From NCBI RefSeq assembly GCF_030209575.1, contig NZ_JARVRS010000001.1, positions 3,224,001 through 3,288,000 on the forward strand: DNA of 64,000 nt, in the 5' to 3' direction. The stretch's first letter is position 1. Each line of letters starts with the position of its first letter. The notes below the pieces were generated by a model that was not told the origin of the DNA, searched no databases, and saw only the letters and a program-made list of their open reading frames with translations. The stretch is from Leifsonia sp. fls2-241-R2A-40a. Its GTDB lineage: Bacteria; Actinomycetota; Actinomycetes; Actinomycetales; Microbacteriaceae. This document shows, in pieces, positions 7,903 to 16,156 of the stretch. A program made the position numbers and the translations under genes.

Positions 7903-9774
7903 TTATTCGCCGCGCAGGCGGCGGCGTTCGGATTCGATCGCCACCATGGCGAGCGAGATCTGCCGGCGCGTCTCGGGGTCGTCGGTGCGCCCCAGCCGAG
8001 CGGTCAACTCGGCCTTCTCGCGCAGCAGGTCGCGGTCGATCAGGCCGTCGACGATGGAGCGGGCGTAGCGACCGGCGTCTCCGCCCTGAGGCAGTTCGGC
8101 GACGGCCAGGCCGTTCACCATCGGCGCGTAGGCCTGCGGGACCTCCGCGAGGACGCGCTCGACCCATCCCGGCTGCGTCATCGTCGAGAGCTGGCTGGCG
8201 ATCGCATCCCGCACCACGGCGTGGGTCGGGTTCGCGAACGGCACCTGCATGGCGCGGGCGGCGCGCTCGGTCCCGACCTCGCCCGGGAGTTGGAGGAGCA
8301 CCATCAGGCTCTCGCGCTCCGTCCGCTGCGTGGGGTCGGCCAGCTCAGCGCGGGACGGCTGCGGCAGGCTGTCGCCACCCGGACCGGAGCGGCCGTCGGC
8401 GCCGCCCTGGGATGGACCGCGGGAGTCGTCACGGGATGAGCCGTGCGAGCCCGAGCGCTGGGCCGCGCGCACGGCGCGGATCGCATCCTGCAGGTCCGCA
8501 CCGGAGAGGCGCGCGAGCTCTCGGGTGTAGCCGTTCTGAGAGGCGGGATCGCGGATCGTCGCCACGATGGGCGCGCCGGCGCGCAGGGCCGCGGCGCGGC
8601 CCTCGACCGAATCGAGGTCGAAACGCTCGACGACCTGGCGGATCATGAACTCGAACATCGGCTTGCGGGCGTCGATCATGCGCCGGACCGCGTCGTCGCC
8701 CTTGGTCAGCCGGAGGTCGCACGGGTCGAGCCCGTCGGGGCCGACGGCGACGTACGTCTGCGCCGAGAAGCGCTGCTCCTCGCCGAACGCGCGCGTCGCG
8801 GCCTTCTGGCCCGCGGCATCCGGGTCGAAGGTGAAGATGACCGAGCCCTGACTGTTGTCGTCGCCCATCACGCGTCGGATCACCTTGATGTGGTCGACGC
8901 CGAACGACGTGCCGCAGGTCGCGACGGCGGTGGTGATCCCCGCGAGGTGGCAGGCCATGACGTCGGTGTAGCCCTCGACCACGACGACCTGGTCCTGCCG
9001 CGAGATGTCGCGCTTCGCGAGGTCGAGGCCGTAGAGCACCTGCGCCTTCTTGTAGACCGGGGTCTCCGGCGTGTTCAGGTACTTGGGGCCCTTGTCGTCG
9101 TCGAGCAGCCGGCGCGCGCCGAAGCCGATGGTCTGGCCGGTGACGTCGCGGATCGGCCAGATCAGCCGGCCGCGGAAGCGGTCGTAGACACCGCGGTCGC
9201 CCTGCGACACGAGCCCGGCCGTGAGGAGCTCCTCCTGCGTGAAGCCCTTGCCGCGGAGGTGCTTGGTGAGTTCATCCCAGCTCTTGGGCGCGTAACCCAC
9301 TCCGAAGTGTGCTGCGGCGGCCGCGTCGAAGCCGCGCTCGCCGAGGAAGCGACGGCCCGGGTCCGCGTCGGGGGCTGAGAGCCGGTCGCGGAAGAACTCC
9401 TCGGCAGCGGCGTTGGCGGCGAGCAGGCGGGCCCGGTTGCCGGAACCTTCCGACGGTCCGCCGCCGCCCTCCTCGTAGTGCAGCTGGTAGCCGATGCGGG
9501 CGGCGAGGCGCTCGACCGCGTCGGTGAAGGACACGTGGTCCATCTTGAGGAGGAACTCGTAGACGTCGCCGCCCTCGCCGCAGCCGAAGCAGTGGTACCG
9601 GCCGACCCCCGGACGGACGTAGAAGCTCGGGCTCTTCTCGTCGTGGAACGGGCACAGGCCCTTGAGCGCTCCGACGCCGCCGGTCTTCAGGCTGACGTAG
9701 TCGCCGACGATGTCGCCGATGTTGGTGCGAGCCTTGACCTCTTCGATGTCGCTTTGTCGAATTCGGCCGGCCAT
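7903..9774 (-). CDS. dnaG: DNA primase
   Basis: 623 aa, full length. The N-terminal zinc-binding domain shows CPFHDEKSPSF and CFGCGEGGD. The catalytic TOPRIM core follows (VVVEGYTDVMACHLAGI, FTFDPDAAG), and the C-terminal part is the DnaB-interacting region. It makes RNA primers at the replication fork. The ATG at 9774 has TAGAAT exactly 6 nt upstream and no Shine-Dalgarno, suggesting a leaderless mRNA. Confidence 0.97.
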   Translation of the reverse strand: MAGRIRQSDIEEVKARTNIGDIVGDYVSLKTGGVGALKGLCPFHDEKSPSFYVRPGVGRYHCFGCGEGGDVYEFLLKMDHVSFTDAVERLAARIGYQLHYEEGGGGPSEGSGNRARLLAANAAAEEFFRDRLSAPDADPGRRFLGERGFDAAAAAHFGVGYAPKSWDELTKHLRGKGFTQEELLTAGLVSQGDRGVYDRFRGRLIWPIRDVTGQTIGFGARRLLDDDKGPKYLNTPETPVYKKAQVLYGLDLAKRDISRQDQVVVVEGYTDVMACHLAGITTAVATCGTSFGVDHIKVIRRVMGDDNSQGSVIFTFDPDAAGQKAATRAFGEEQRFSAQTYVAVGPDGLDPCDLRLTKGDDAVRRMIDARKPMFEFMIRQVVERFDLDSVEGRAAALRAGAPIVATIRDPASQNGYTRELARLSGADLQDAIRAVRAAQRSGSHGSSRDDSRGPSQGGADGRSGPGGDSLPQPSRAELADPTQRTERESLMVLLQLPGEVGTERAARAMQVPFANPTHAVVRDAIASQLSTMTQPGWVERVLAEVPQAYAPMVNGLAVAELPQGGDAGRYARSIVDGLIDRDLLREKAELTARLGRTDDPETRRQISLAMVAIESERRRLRGE

Positions 9775-9780
9775 AGTTCG

Positions 9781-9786
9781 ATTCTA
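9781..9786 (-). promoter_or_regulatory. Putative -10 (TAGAAT) of leaderless dnaG
   Basis: TAGAAT is separated from the dnaG ATG by exactly 6 nt (9775-9780), so the transcript would start at or within a base or two of the start codon. It is close to the TATAAT consensus. Confidence 0.55.
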
Positions 9787-9859
9787 GTGAGCCGGGCCGA
9801 CGCTTCGTCCGGGCGGCGGGAATCTGTGGATGACGCGCCGCCGCTTCCGTGGCGCAGGG

Positions 9860-11158
9860 TCACTCCCCCGGCGGCCGCCTCCGTCGCGTGTTCTGGGCGA
9901 TCTCGATGATGGCGCAGAACACCTCGATGCCGACGCGCAGCAGCAGCACGCTCAGCATGGCGCCCACCAGCGTGATGAGCACGCCGAACAGGAAGACGAA
10001 CGCGCCGATGGGAGCGTGCGTCGCGATGGCCGACGTGAGCGAGTTCGCGAACCCGACAACGATGCCGAGACCGATGAGCACGAGCCCCACCACGTAGACG
10101 GGGCCGGCCAGCTTGCGCGTGACGTAGTTGGTGAAGGTGAAGTCGAACAGCGAGGAGAAGAAGCGCGAGTCGTCGAGGCGGTCGGCGAGGTCGTTGACCG
10201 TGCGGCCGTAGGGCGCGTGGGCGTGCGGAGCGGGGTGGGCGTTCGGGTCGGTGGATGCGGTCGCGTGCGTCGCGTCCGGTGCTCCCACCGGCGGGGCGTC
10301 GGCGGCGGTCGTCGCGTCGGTTGGTACTGCGTCACCGGCGTCGATCCGCTCGGTCGGCAGCGCGTCGGGCAGGGAATCCGCCGGGACGGCGGCCGGTGCG
10401 GGGGCCGCGGCGGTGTCGACGGATGCGTCCCGCTCGCCCGAGGGGCGAGTCGTTGCGGGCGGCGCCGTTTGCGCACGGGTTTCCGCCGGGACAGCGGCGG
10501 CCGCCGTGGTCGCCGCGGCTGTTGTGGTCGTCGAGGCGCTTGCCGCGGTTGGCGCCGTCGGGCGGGCGTAGAGCTCCTCCGCAGTGGGAAGGCGCTTCGT
10601 CGTGGCGGCATCGACGTCGGCGTCGGTGTCCGCGATCGGCTCGGCGGGCGACGAGGACGTGTCGCTCGGGGCAGGCTGCGCAGCGACCGCGGCCGCTGCT
10701 TCCGGGGCCGCCGCCTCGGGAGCGAGGGGCTCACGGGCGCCGAGGGTGGCATCCATGATGCCGGGCGCCTCCCCTTCCGGCGCGATCGCCGCGGGCTTGG
10801 TGGTGGTGCGGCGCGTGCGCGGCGTCGGCGTCTTCTTGGCCGTGGATGCCGCGCGCGCGGGCTTGGCGGCGGCCGGCGCCTTCGCATCGTCGGCCGGCTT
10901 CGCGGTGCCGGTCGTCTTCGCTGCGCCGGCGGCCTTGCCGGTTCCCGCGGGCTTCGCGGTTCCCGCTGCTCCGGCCGTTTTGGAGGTGCCTGCGCGGGTC
11001 GCCCGAGGTGCGCCGCTTCCGGCGGACGTGCGCGGCGCGCGGCGGGGGGCCTCCGGCGCGGCGGGGACCGCCTGCGCCGTTTCGCCCGCTGCCGACTCGT
11101 CCGCCGACGCGCCCGCTGCGGGGCGGTCGCCGTCCGACGGTGGTAGTGCGGTGCTCAT
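9860..11158 (-). CDS. DUF4282 membrane protein with long Ala/Thr/Pro-rich N-terminus
   Basis: 432 aa. Residues 1 to about 320 are low-complexity, rich in Ala, Thr, Pro and Lys, with repeated AKPA/GTAK-like units, and are probably disordered. The C-terminal ~110 residues form the DUF4282 module: FFSSLFDFTFTNYVTRKLAG, then two hydrophobic helices (VVGLVLIGLGIVVGF; FVFLFGVLITLVGAMLSVLLLRVG). The function of DUF4282 is unknown. The ATG at 11158 has a strong GGGAGGAG 4-5 nt upstream, which decides the start over the longer frame. It lies between dgt and dnaG. Confidence 0.8.
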   Translation of the reverse strand: MSTALPPSDGDRPAAGASADESAAGETAQAVPAAPEAPRRAPRTSAGSGAPRATRAGTSKTAGAAGTAKPAGTGKAAGAAKTTGTAKPADDAKAPAAAKPARAASTAKKTPTPRTRRTTTKPAAIAPEGEAPGIMDATLGAREPLAPEAAAPEAAAAVAAQPAPSDTSSSPAEPIADTDADVDAATTKRLPTAEELYARPTAPTAASASTTTTAAATTAAAAVPAETRAQTAPPATTRPSGERDASVDTAAAPAPAAVPADSLPDALPTERIDAGDAVPTDATTAADAPPVGAPDATHATASTDPNAHPAPHAHAPYGRTVNDLADRLDDSRFFSSLFDFTFTNYVTRKLAGPVYVVGLVLIGLGIVVGFANSLTSAIATHAPIGAFVFLFGVLITLVGAMLSVLLLRVGIEVFCAIIEIAQNTRRRRPPGE

Positions 11159-11249
11159 TCGTCTCCTCCCGAAGGCCTGACCTCCAGCATTCTGCACAGT
11201 GGCACGGTATTCAAGCCCGGCTGTGCGCCCATCCGCGCTTCGTGCAGGA

Positions 11250-12542
11250 TCAGTGCTGCACGAGCCGCTCGTACCAGCTCAGCGCGGACTGGTCCGTGAG
11301 ACTGGCGACCTGGTCGACGACCGCACGCCGGCGCTCCGTATCGGTAGATGCCGCCCGCCAGTCCTCCGCGAATCCCGGGTCGAGTTCCGCCGGCCCGCGC
11401 TGGTACAGCAGGTCGGCGAGGGTGGTGAGGATCTGCCGCTGCTGCGCGTAGATCGGCTGTCGGGTGTTCCGCGACATCACGAAGGTCGCGACGATGCCCT
11501 TGAGCACGGCGATCTCGGCGCGGATGCCCGCGGGGACCACGACGTCGGCGCCGAAACGGATCAGGTCGGTCCGTCCGGCAGATTCCTTCGTCGCGTGCAC
11601 CGCCGCGTGGGCGAAGCGCCCGATGAGCTGGCTGGTCAGGTTCTTCAGCCGGGCCTGCGAGCGGCGCGAACCGTCCCAGCCGTCGAGCCAGATGTCCATG
11701 CTGTCGAGCCGGTCGAACGCCTCGATGAGGTCCTGGTGACTCACCTCGCCGCCGATCCATTCGTGCATCGACTCGACCAGGTCTTCGTGGTCGACCCGGC
11801 TGCCGAGCGCGGCGACGTCGATGTAGCCGTTCACGACCGCATCCTCGAAGTCGTGCACGGAGTAGGCGATGTCGTCGGAGAGGTCCATCACCTGCGCCTC
11901 GATGCAGCGCTGACGCTCGGGTGCGCCGGCGCGCATCCACTCAAACACCGCGTGGTCGTCGGCGTAGAAGCCGAACTTGGCGCGTCCGCTCGGGTCGGCG
12001 ACCGAGTTGGACGCAGGCCACGGATACTTGCAGCTCGCGTCGAGACTCGCGCGTGTCAGGTTCAGCCCGTAGGGCCGGCCGTCGCGGCCGAAAACCTTGG
12101 GCTCGAGGCGCGTCAGCAGCCGAAGCGTCTGAGCGTTGCCCTCGAAGCCGCCGATGTCCTCCGCCCACGCGTTGAGCGCGCGCTCGCCGTTGTGACCGAA
12201 CGGAGGGTGTCCGATGTCGTGGGCGAGGCACGCGGTGTCGACGATGTCCGGATCGAGCCCGAGGCTGTTGGCGAGCTCGCGGCCGACCTGGGCGACCTCG
12301 AGCGAGTGGGTGAGCCGGTTGCGGGCGAAATCGAGCCCCGCGGTCGGGCTGAGCACCTGCGTCTTCGCGGCGAGCCGGCGGAGTGCGCTCGAGTGGAGGA
12401 GCCGGGCGCGGTCGCGCGCGAAGTCGCTGCGCCGGTTGGAGTGATGCTCCGGCAGCCACCGCTCGCGGTCGTGCTCGGAGTACGCGTCGGCCGTCTCGAC
12501 GGCGCCGGGCGTCTGCGGGATCGAGGCCACCTCATCCACCAC
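11250..12542 (-). CDS. dgt: Deoxyguanosinetriphosphate triphosphohydrolase-like protein
   Basis: 430 aa HD-domain protein that should hydrolyse dNTPs to the nucleoside and triphosphate. The HD metal-binding motifs are visible: RNRLTHSLEVAQ, ACLAHDIGHPPFGHNGE and DLSDDIAYSVHDFED. The GTG at 12542 overlaps the end of the dusB-like gene and has GGAGGTG 7-8 nt upstream; a second GTG follows immediately. Translational coupling to the upstream gene is likely. Confidence 0.92.
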   Translation of the reverse strand: MVDEVASIPQTPGAVETADAYSEHDRERWLPEHHSNRRSDFARDRARLLHSSALRRLAAKTQVLSPTAGLDFARNRLTHSLEVAQVGRELANSLGLDPDIVDTACLAHDIGHPPFGHNGERALNAWAEDIGGFEGNAQTLRLLTRLEPKVFGRDGRPYGLNLTRASLDASCKYPWPASNSVADPSGRAKFGFYADDHAVFEWMRAGAPERQRCIEAQVMDLSDDIAYSVHDFEDAVVNGYIDVAALGSRVDHEDLVESMHEWIGGEVSHQDLIEAFDRLDSMDIWLDGWDGSRRSQARLKNLTSQLIGRFAHAAVHATKESAGRTDLIRFGADVVVPAGIRAEIAVLKGIVATFVMSRNTRQPIYAQQRQILTTLADLLYQRGPAELDPGFAEDWRAASTDTERRRAVVDQVASLTDQSALSWYERLVQH

Positions 12543-13722
12543 TGTTGTGCACCTCCGCGTCGGCGACCTCGGCGCGCTGTGCGCCGTCGAGCTCGCGGCT
12601 GAGCAGCCAGCCGTCAGGGAGGGCGGGTCGCTTCGGCGAACCGGCGCGTCCGCGCTGGCCCTCTGCGGCCTCGCCGGGATACTCCTGGTCCCAGTCCAGG
12701 GTGGCGAGCAGTTCATCGAGGTGCTCGAGCGTGTCGACGGTGGCGAGGCTCGCGCGAAGGTCTCCCCCGACCGGGTAGCCCTTGAAGTACCAGGCGACGT
12801 GCTTGCGGATGTCGCGGCAGCCGCGCTCCTCGCTGTCGAAGAACTCGACGAGCAGCTCGGCGTGCCGGCGGAAGGTCTGCGCGACCTGACCGAGGGTGGG
12901 ATGCGCCTGGGCGGCAGCGGCCTCCTCCGGGCTGATCTCGCCGGCGCGAGCGCGGAACGCCGCCGCGAGGTCGCCGAACAGCCACGGGCGGCCCAGGCAG
13001 CCGCGGCCCACCACGACGCCGTCGCAGCCGGTCTCCTCGACCATCCGGATGGCGTCGGCCGCGGACCAGATGTCGCCGTTGCCCAAGACAGGGGTGGAGC
13101 TCACGGTCTCTTTGAGCTTCGCGATCGCCGACCAGTCCGCCTGGCCGGAGTAGAACTCGGCGGCGGTGCGGGCGTGCAGCGCCATCGAGGCCACACCGGC
13201 GCCCTCGGCGATCCGCCCCGCCTCGAGGAAGGTCAGGTGCTCGTCGTCGATTCCCTTGCGCATCTTGATCGTCAGCGGGATGTCGCCGGCCGCCTTCACC
13301 GCGCCCTCGACGATGTCGCGGAAGTGCCCCAGCTTCCAGGGCAGGGCGGCCCCACCGCCCTTGCGGGTCACCTTGGGAACGGGGCAGCCGAAGTTGAGGT
13401 CGATGTGGTCGGCGCGGTCCTCCGCGACGAGCATGGTGACCGCCTCGCGGACCGTGTGCGGGTCGACGCCGTAGAGCTGGATGGAGCGCGGCGTCTCCGA
13501 CTCGTGGTGCGTGATCAGGCGGAGGGACTCCGGCGTGCGCTCGACGAGCGCGCGCGAGGTGATCATCTCGCTGACGTACAGCCCGGCACCGAACTCGCGG
13601 CACAGCCGCCGGAACGCGGTGTTGGTGATCCCGGCCATCGGCGCGAGGACCACGGGCACGTCGAGCGCCAGCGGACCGATGGTCAGCTGGGGGGCGTGGC
13701 TTATGGTGGCAGTGGTAGACAT
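12532..13722 (-). CDS. dusB: tRNA-dihydrouridine synthase (DusB-like)
   Basis: 396 aa FMN-dependent TIM barrel that reduces uridine in tRNA D-loops. Signature APMAGITNTAFRRL is near the N-terminus, the catalytic cysteine segment is DLNFGCPVPKVTRKGGGAAL, and phosphate-binding NGDIWSAADA and VVGRGCLGRPWLF follow. The C-terminal helical domain is complete. It overlaps dgt by 11 nt. Confidence 0.95.
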   Translation of the reverse strand: MSTTATISHAPQLTIGPLALDVPVVLAPMAGITNTAFRRLCREFGAGLYVSEMITSRALVERTPESLRLITHHESETPRSIQLYGVDPHTVREAVTMLVAEDRADHIDLNFGCPVPKVTRKGGGAALPWKLGHFRDIVEGAVKAAGDIPLTIKMRKGIDDEHLTFLEAGRIAEGAGVASMALHARTAAEFYSGQADWSAIAKLKETVSSTPVLGNGDIWSAADAIRMVEETGCDGVVVGRGCLGRPWLFGDLAAAFRARAGEISPEEAAAAQAHPTLGQVAQTFRRHAELLVEFFDSEERGCRDIRKHVAWYFKGYPVGGDLRASLATVDTLEHLDELLATLDWDQEYPGEAAEGQRGRAGSPKRPALPDGWLLSRELDGAQRAEVADAEVHNSGG

Positions 13723-13755
13723 CTCACTCGATTCTCCCAGAAAGCGTGCTGTGCT

Positions 13756-14274
13756 ATGGCCGAGAGCTCGGAATCCGTGGACAACTCCCCTGCTGGCGAA
13801 ACCGTGAGCAGCGGTCGCGAGCGCGTCATCGCCGACGCGGAAGCGCGCGGGGTGGACATCCGCATCGTGGAGCGGGTCGCGGCCCGCAGCCTGGAGGAGG
13901 CCGCGGAGGTGCTGGGCATCCAGCCGTCGGACATTGTCAAGACGCTGGTCGTGAAGCGCAGCGACGACACCTTCGTCTTCGCGCTCGTGCCCGGCGGCCG
14001 GAAGATCGCGTGGCCCAAGCTCCGTTCGGTGCTCCAGGTGAACAAGCTGCAGCTGCCGGACGCGTCCGTCGCCCTGGCCGCCACCGGCTACGCCCGCGGC
14101 ACCATCACCCCGTTCGGCAGCACGACCGCGTGGCCCGTCGTCGCCGACGCGACGATCGTCGGGCGCACCGTGTCGATGGGCGCTGGCGAGGCCGGCTACT
14201 CGCTCTTCGTCGACGCCGATGACCTCATCGCCGCGTACGGCGCCACCGTCGCCGACATCACCGACCCCGAGTAG
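13756..14274 (+). CDS. YbaK/EbsC-family aminoacyl-tRNA deacylase
   Basis: 172 aa. YbaK domain from about residue 35 to the end. Family landmarks are GIQPSDIVKTLVVKRSD with the conserved lysine, FALVPGGRKIAWPKLR and GYARGTITPFGS. These proteins clear misacylated tRNA such as Cys-tRNA(Pro). It is divergent from the dusB-like gene, with 33 nt between the starts. The ATG at 13756 is preferred, but a GTG at the conserved region (about 13804) is possible because the first 16 residues look unconserved. Confidence 0.9.
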   Translation: MAESSESVDNSPAGETVSSGRERVIADAEARGVDIRIVERVAARSLEEAAEVLGIQPSDIVKTLVVKRSDDTFVFALVPGGRKIAWPKLRSVLQVNKLQLPDASVALAATGYARGTITPFGSTTAWPVVADATIVGRTVSMGAGEAGYSLFVDADDLIAAYGATVADITDPE

Positions 14275-14284
14275 CCCCTATCGA

Positions 14285-14335
14285 GTGGTCCCAACACGCT
14301 GTTACGGCAGCACCATTACGGCGCGTTGGGACCAC
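14285..14335. repeat. Palindromic repeat, left flank of the DUF559 gene
   Basis: Imperfect inverted repeat. Arm GTGGTCCCAACACGCTGTTA.. (14285-14307) matches the reverse complement of 14313-14335 at 19 of 23 positions, with a 5-nt spacer. A related palindrome sits at the other end of the DUF559 gene. It also lies just after the YbaK gene and could terminate it. Confidence 0.75.
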
Positions 14336-14394
14336 TGGATAGGCGGCCTGTGGATAGGCCGGAGGCGCGGTGCACACTGCGGCAGAGTGGCGGG

Positions 14395-15309
14395 ATGCGA
14401 ACTCCCCGACCCCTCCCACCGACGCTGAGATCGCCGAGCTTTTCTGTCGAGGCCGCGAGGCAGGCCGGTGTGCCGGCGCAGCGGCTCCGTCGCGCGGACC
14501 TGACGGCGCCGTTCCATGGCGTGCGCTCTCTCCCAGGCGCCGACGACGAGCTGGTGGAGCGGTGCGCCGCATATCGAGCGGCTATGCGGGAGGGGACGTT
14601 CTTCAGCCATGTCACTGCCGCGGCACTCTACGGGCTGCCGCTGCCCATGAGGTTCCGGGGGCGGGACATCCACGTGTCGTCCGTTCTCCCCGTCCGCGCG
14701 CCGAAGGGCCGCGGAGTCATCGGACACGCCCTCGGGCACCCTCCGCCGCTCCGCACGGTCTGCGGCCTGAAGGTACCTGAGCCGCAGGAGGTGTGGTGCG
14801 AGCTGGCCGCACTTCTCACCGTCGAAGAGCTGGTGATGGCAGGAGACGCGCTCCTTCGCCGCAAGCATCCCCTGTGCGAGCACGTGACGCTGATGGATGC
14901 AGCTGCGAACGCGATCGGACGCCCGGGTGTGCGCACGCTGCGAGCCGCGGCCGCGCTCGTGAGGCCGCGGACGGACTCACCCATGGAGTCCGTCCTGCGG
15001 TTGGCAATCGTTCGAGCGGGTCTGCCAGAGCCCGGCGTCAACGCACCGATCGTCGATTCCTCCGGTCGGATCCTTGCTTCCGGCGATCTCGTCTTCCCCA
15101 ACGAGCGGCTCGTCGTCGAGTACGACGGCGATCACCACCGCACTGACGCGAAGCAGTACCAGACGGACATCGACCGCATCTATGTCGTCGAGACGCTCGG
15201 CTGGCGGGTTCTGCGCATCAGTAAAGAGCACATGCGGGACAATGCGCGGGAAGCGCTCCGCCGCATACGGACTGCTCTTGGAACTGGTGGTCCGAACATG
15301 CCGTTTTGA
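14395..15309 (+). CDS. DUF559 (VSR-like) endonuclease-domain protein
   Basis: 304 aa. The N-terminal two thirds resemble the AbiEi-like/winged-helix region of standalone actinobacterial DUF559 proteins (FFSHVTAAALYGLPLP). The C-terminal domain carries the Vsr/PD-(D/E)XK-like core LVVEYDGDHHRTDAKQY, DIDRIYVVETLGWRVLRISK. Biochemical function is unknown; DNA nicking is inferred from the fold. It is bracketed by two related palindromes, and its last codons (GGPNMPF) are encoded inside an arm of the right one. This looks like an accessory gene inserted between otherwise housekeeping genes. Confidence 0.8.
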   Translation: MRTPRPLPPTLRSPSFSVEAARQAGVPAQRLRRADLTAPFHGVRSLPGADDELVERCAAYRAAMREGTFFSHVTAAALYGLPLPMRFRGRDIHVSSVLPVRAPKGRGVIGHALGHPPPLRTVCGLKVPEPQEVWCELAALLTVEELVMAGDALLRRKHPLCEHVTLMDAAANAIGRPGVRTLRAAAALVRPRTDSPMESVLRLAIVRAGLPEPGVNAPIVDSSGRILASGDLVFPNERLVVEYDGDHHRTDAKQYQTDIDRIYVVETLGWRVLRISKEHMRDNAREALRRIRTALGTGGPNMPF

Positions 15310-15337
15310 CGAACTCGTAACGGCGTGTTGGGACCAC
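15287..15337. repeat. Palindromic repeat, right flank of the DUF559 gene
   Basis: Arms 15287-15307 and 15318-15337 form an imperfect inverted repeat; the right arm reads GTGGTCCCAACACGCCGTTA on the minus strand. It shares its arm sequence with the palindrome at 14285-14335 and a CAACACGCCGT core with that at 18607-18658. It separates convergent genes, so it may act as a bidirectional terminator. Confidence 0.75.
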
Positions 15338-15341
15338 TAGG

Positions 15342-15461
15342 TCACGGGAGGGCGCAGGTGTCACCGTCGCAGACGGCGGCCGGGGCGCCGAGCGGGACAA
15401 GGGTCGGGCGCGGCGGCGTAGCCGCAGGAGCCGCCTCGGCGCCGGCAGGCGCCGTGCTCAC
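15342..15461 (-). CDS. Small 39-aa protein coupled to the DsbA/FrnE-like gene
   Basis: 39 codons: an Ala/Pro-rich N-terminal half, then LVPLGAPAAVCDGDTCALP ending at the stop. The GTG start overlaps the stop of the upstream oxidoreductase gene (GTGA), the hallmark of translational coupling. The tail has two cysteines as C-x4-C. Coupling to a thiol oxidoreductase makes it a candidate redox partner or substrate, but that is inference. I do not recognise a family. Confidence 0.5.
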   Translation of the reverse strand: MSTAPAGAEAAPAATPPRPTLVPLGAPAAVCDGDTCALP

Positions 15462-16129
15462 GCGGTCACCTCGGCGCGCTCGGACCACACCTGCTCCAGG
15501 ACCTGGGCGAAGGTCGCCGCGTCCTGGGCTCCGGAGACGCCGTACTTGCCGTCGATGACGAAGAAGGGGACGCCGTTGATCCCGTACTCGGCGGCGGTGG
15601 CCTGGTCGGCGCGCACCTCGTCGACGTACTGCGACGACTCCAGCGCTGCCACGGCGGCGTCGCGGTCGAGACCGACCTCGGCGGCCAGGTCGGCCAGGTC
15701 CGAGATCCGGCCGACGTGGCGTCCCTCGACGAAGTAGGCGCGGAAGAGTCGCTCGGCCAGTTCCAGCTGCTTGCCCTGCGCCTTGGCGAAGTGCAGCAGC
15801 TCGTGCGCCTTCACGGTGTTCGTGTGCTTCAGGGTGTCGAAGTCGTATTCGAGCCCGACGGAGGAGGCGATCCCGGTCACGCGCTCCAGCATCTGCTCGA
15901 CCTGCGAGGCCTGCATTCCCTTGTGGCCGGCGAGGAAGTCGATCTCGCTGCCCTCGAAGTCGACGGGGGTGTCCGGCGACAACTCGAACGAGTGGTACTC
16001 GACCTCGACCCCGCGGCCGTCGCCGGCGTCGGCGAAGAGGCCGCTGCCGGCCTCGAACTTGCGCTTGCCGATGTAGCACCACGGGCATGCGATGTCGGAC
16101 CAGATGTCGATCTTGATGGGTTCGCTCAC
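15458..16129 (-). CDS. DsbA-family (FrnE-like) oxidoreductase
   Basis: 223 aa thioredoxin-fold protein of the cytoplasmic FrnE/YwbO type, with no signal peptide. The active site is SDIACPWCYIGKRKFE, a CPWC motif. The helical insertion (HTNTVKAHELLHFAKAQG) and the cis-proline segment GINGVPFFVIDGKYGVSGAQ are present. I chose the GTG at 16129, directly before the conserved start; an in-frame TTG at 16156 would add nine unlikely residues. It is followed by a coupled small ORF and lies 27 nt after uppS. Confidence 0.92.
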   Translation of the reverse strand: MSEPIKIDIWSDIACPWCYIGKRKFEAGSGLFADAGDGRGVEVEYHSFELSPDTPVDFEGSEIDFLAGHKGMQASQVEQMLERVTGIASSVGLEYDFDTLKHTNTVKAHELLHFAKAQGKQLELAERLFRAYFVEGRHVGRISDLADLAAEVGLDRDAAVAALESSQYVDEVRADQATAAEYGINGVPFFVIDGKYGVSGAQDAATFAQVLEQVWSERAEVTA

Positions 16130-16156
16130 CTCAAAGACAACGGTGCAGGACTGCAA

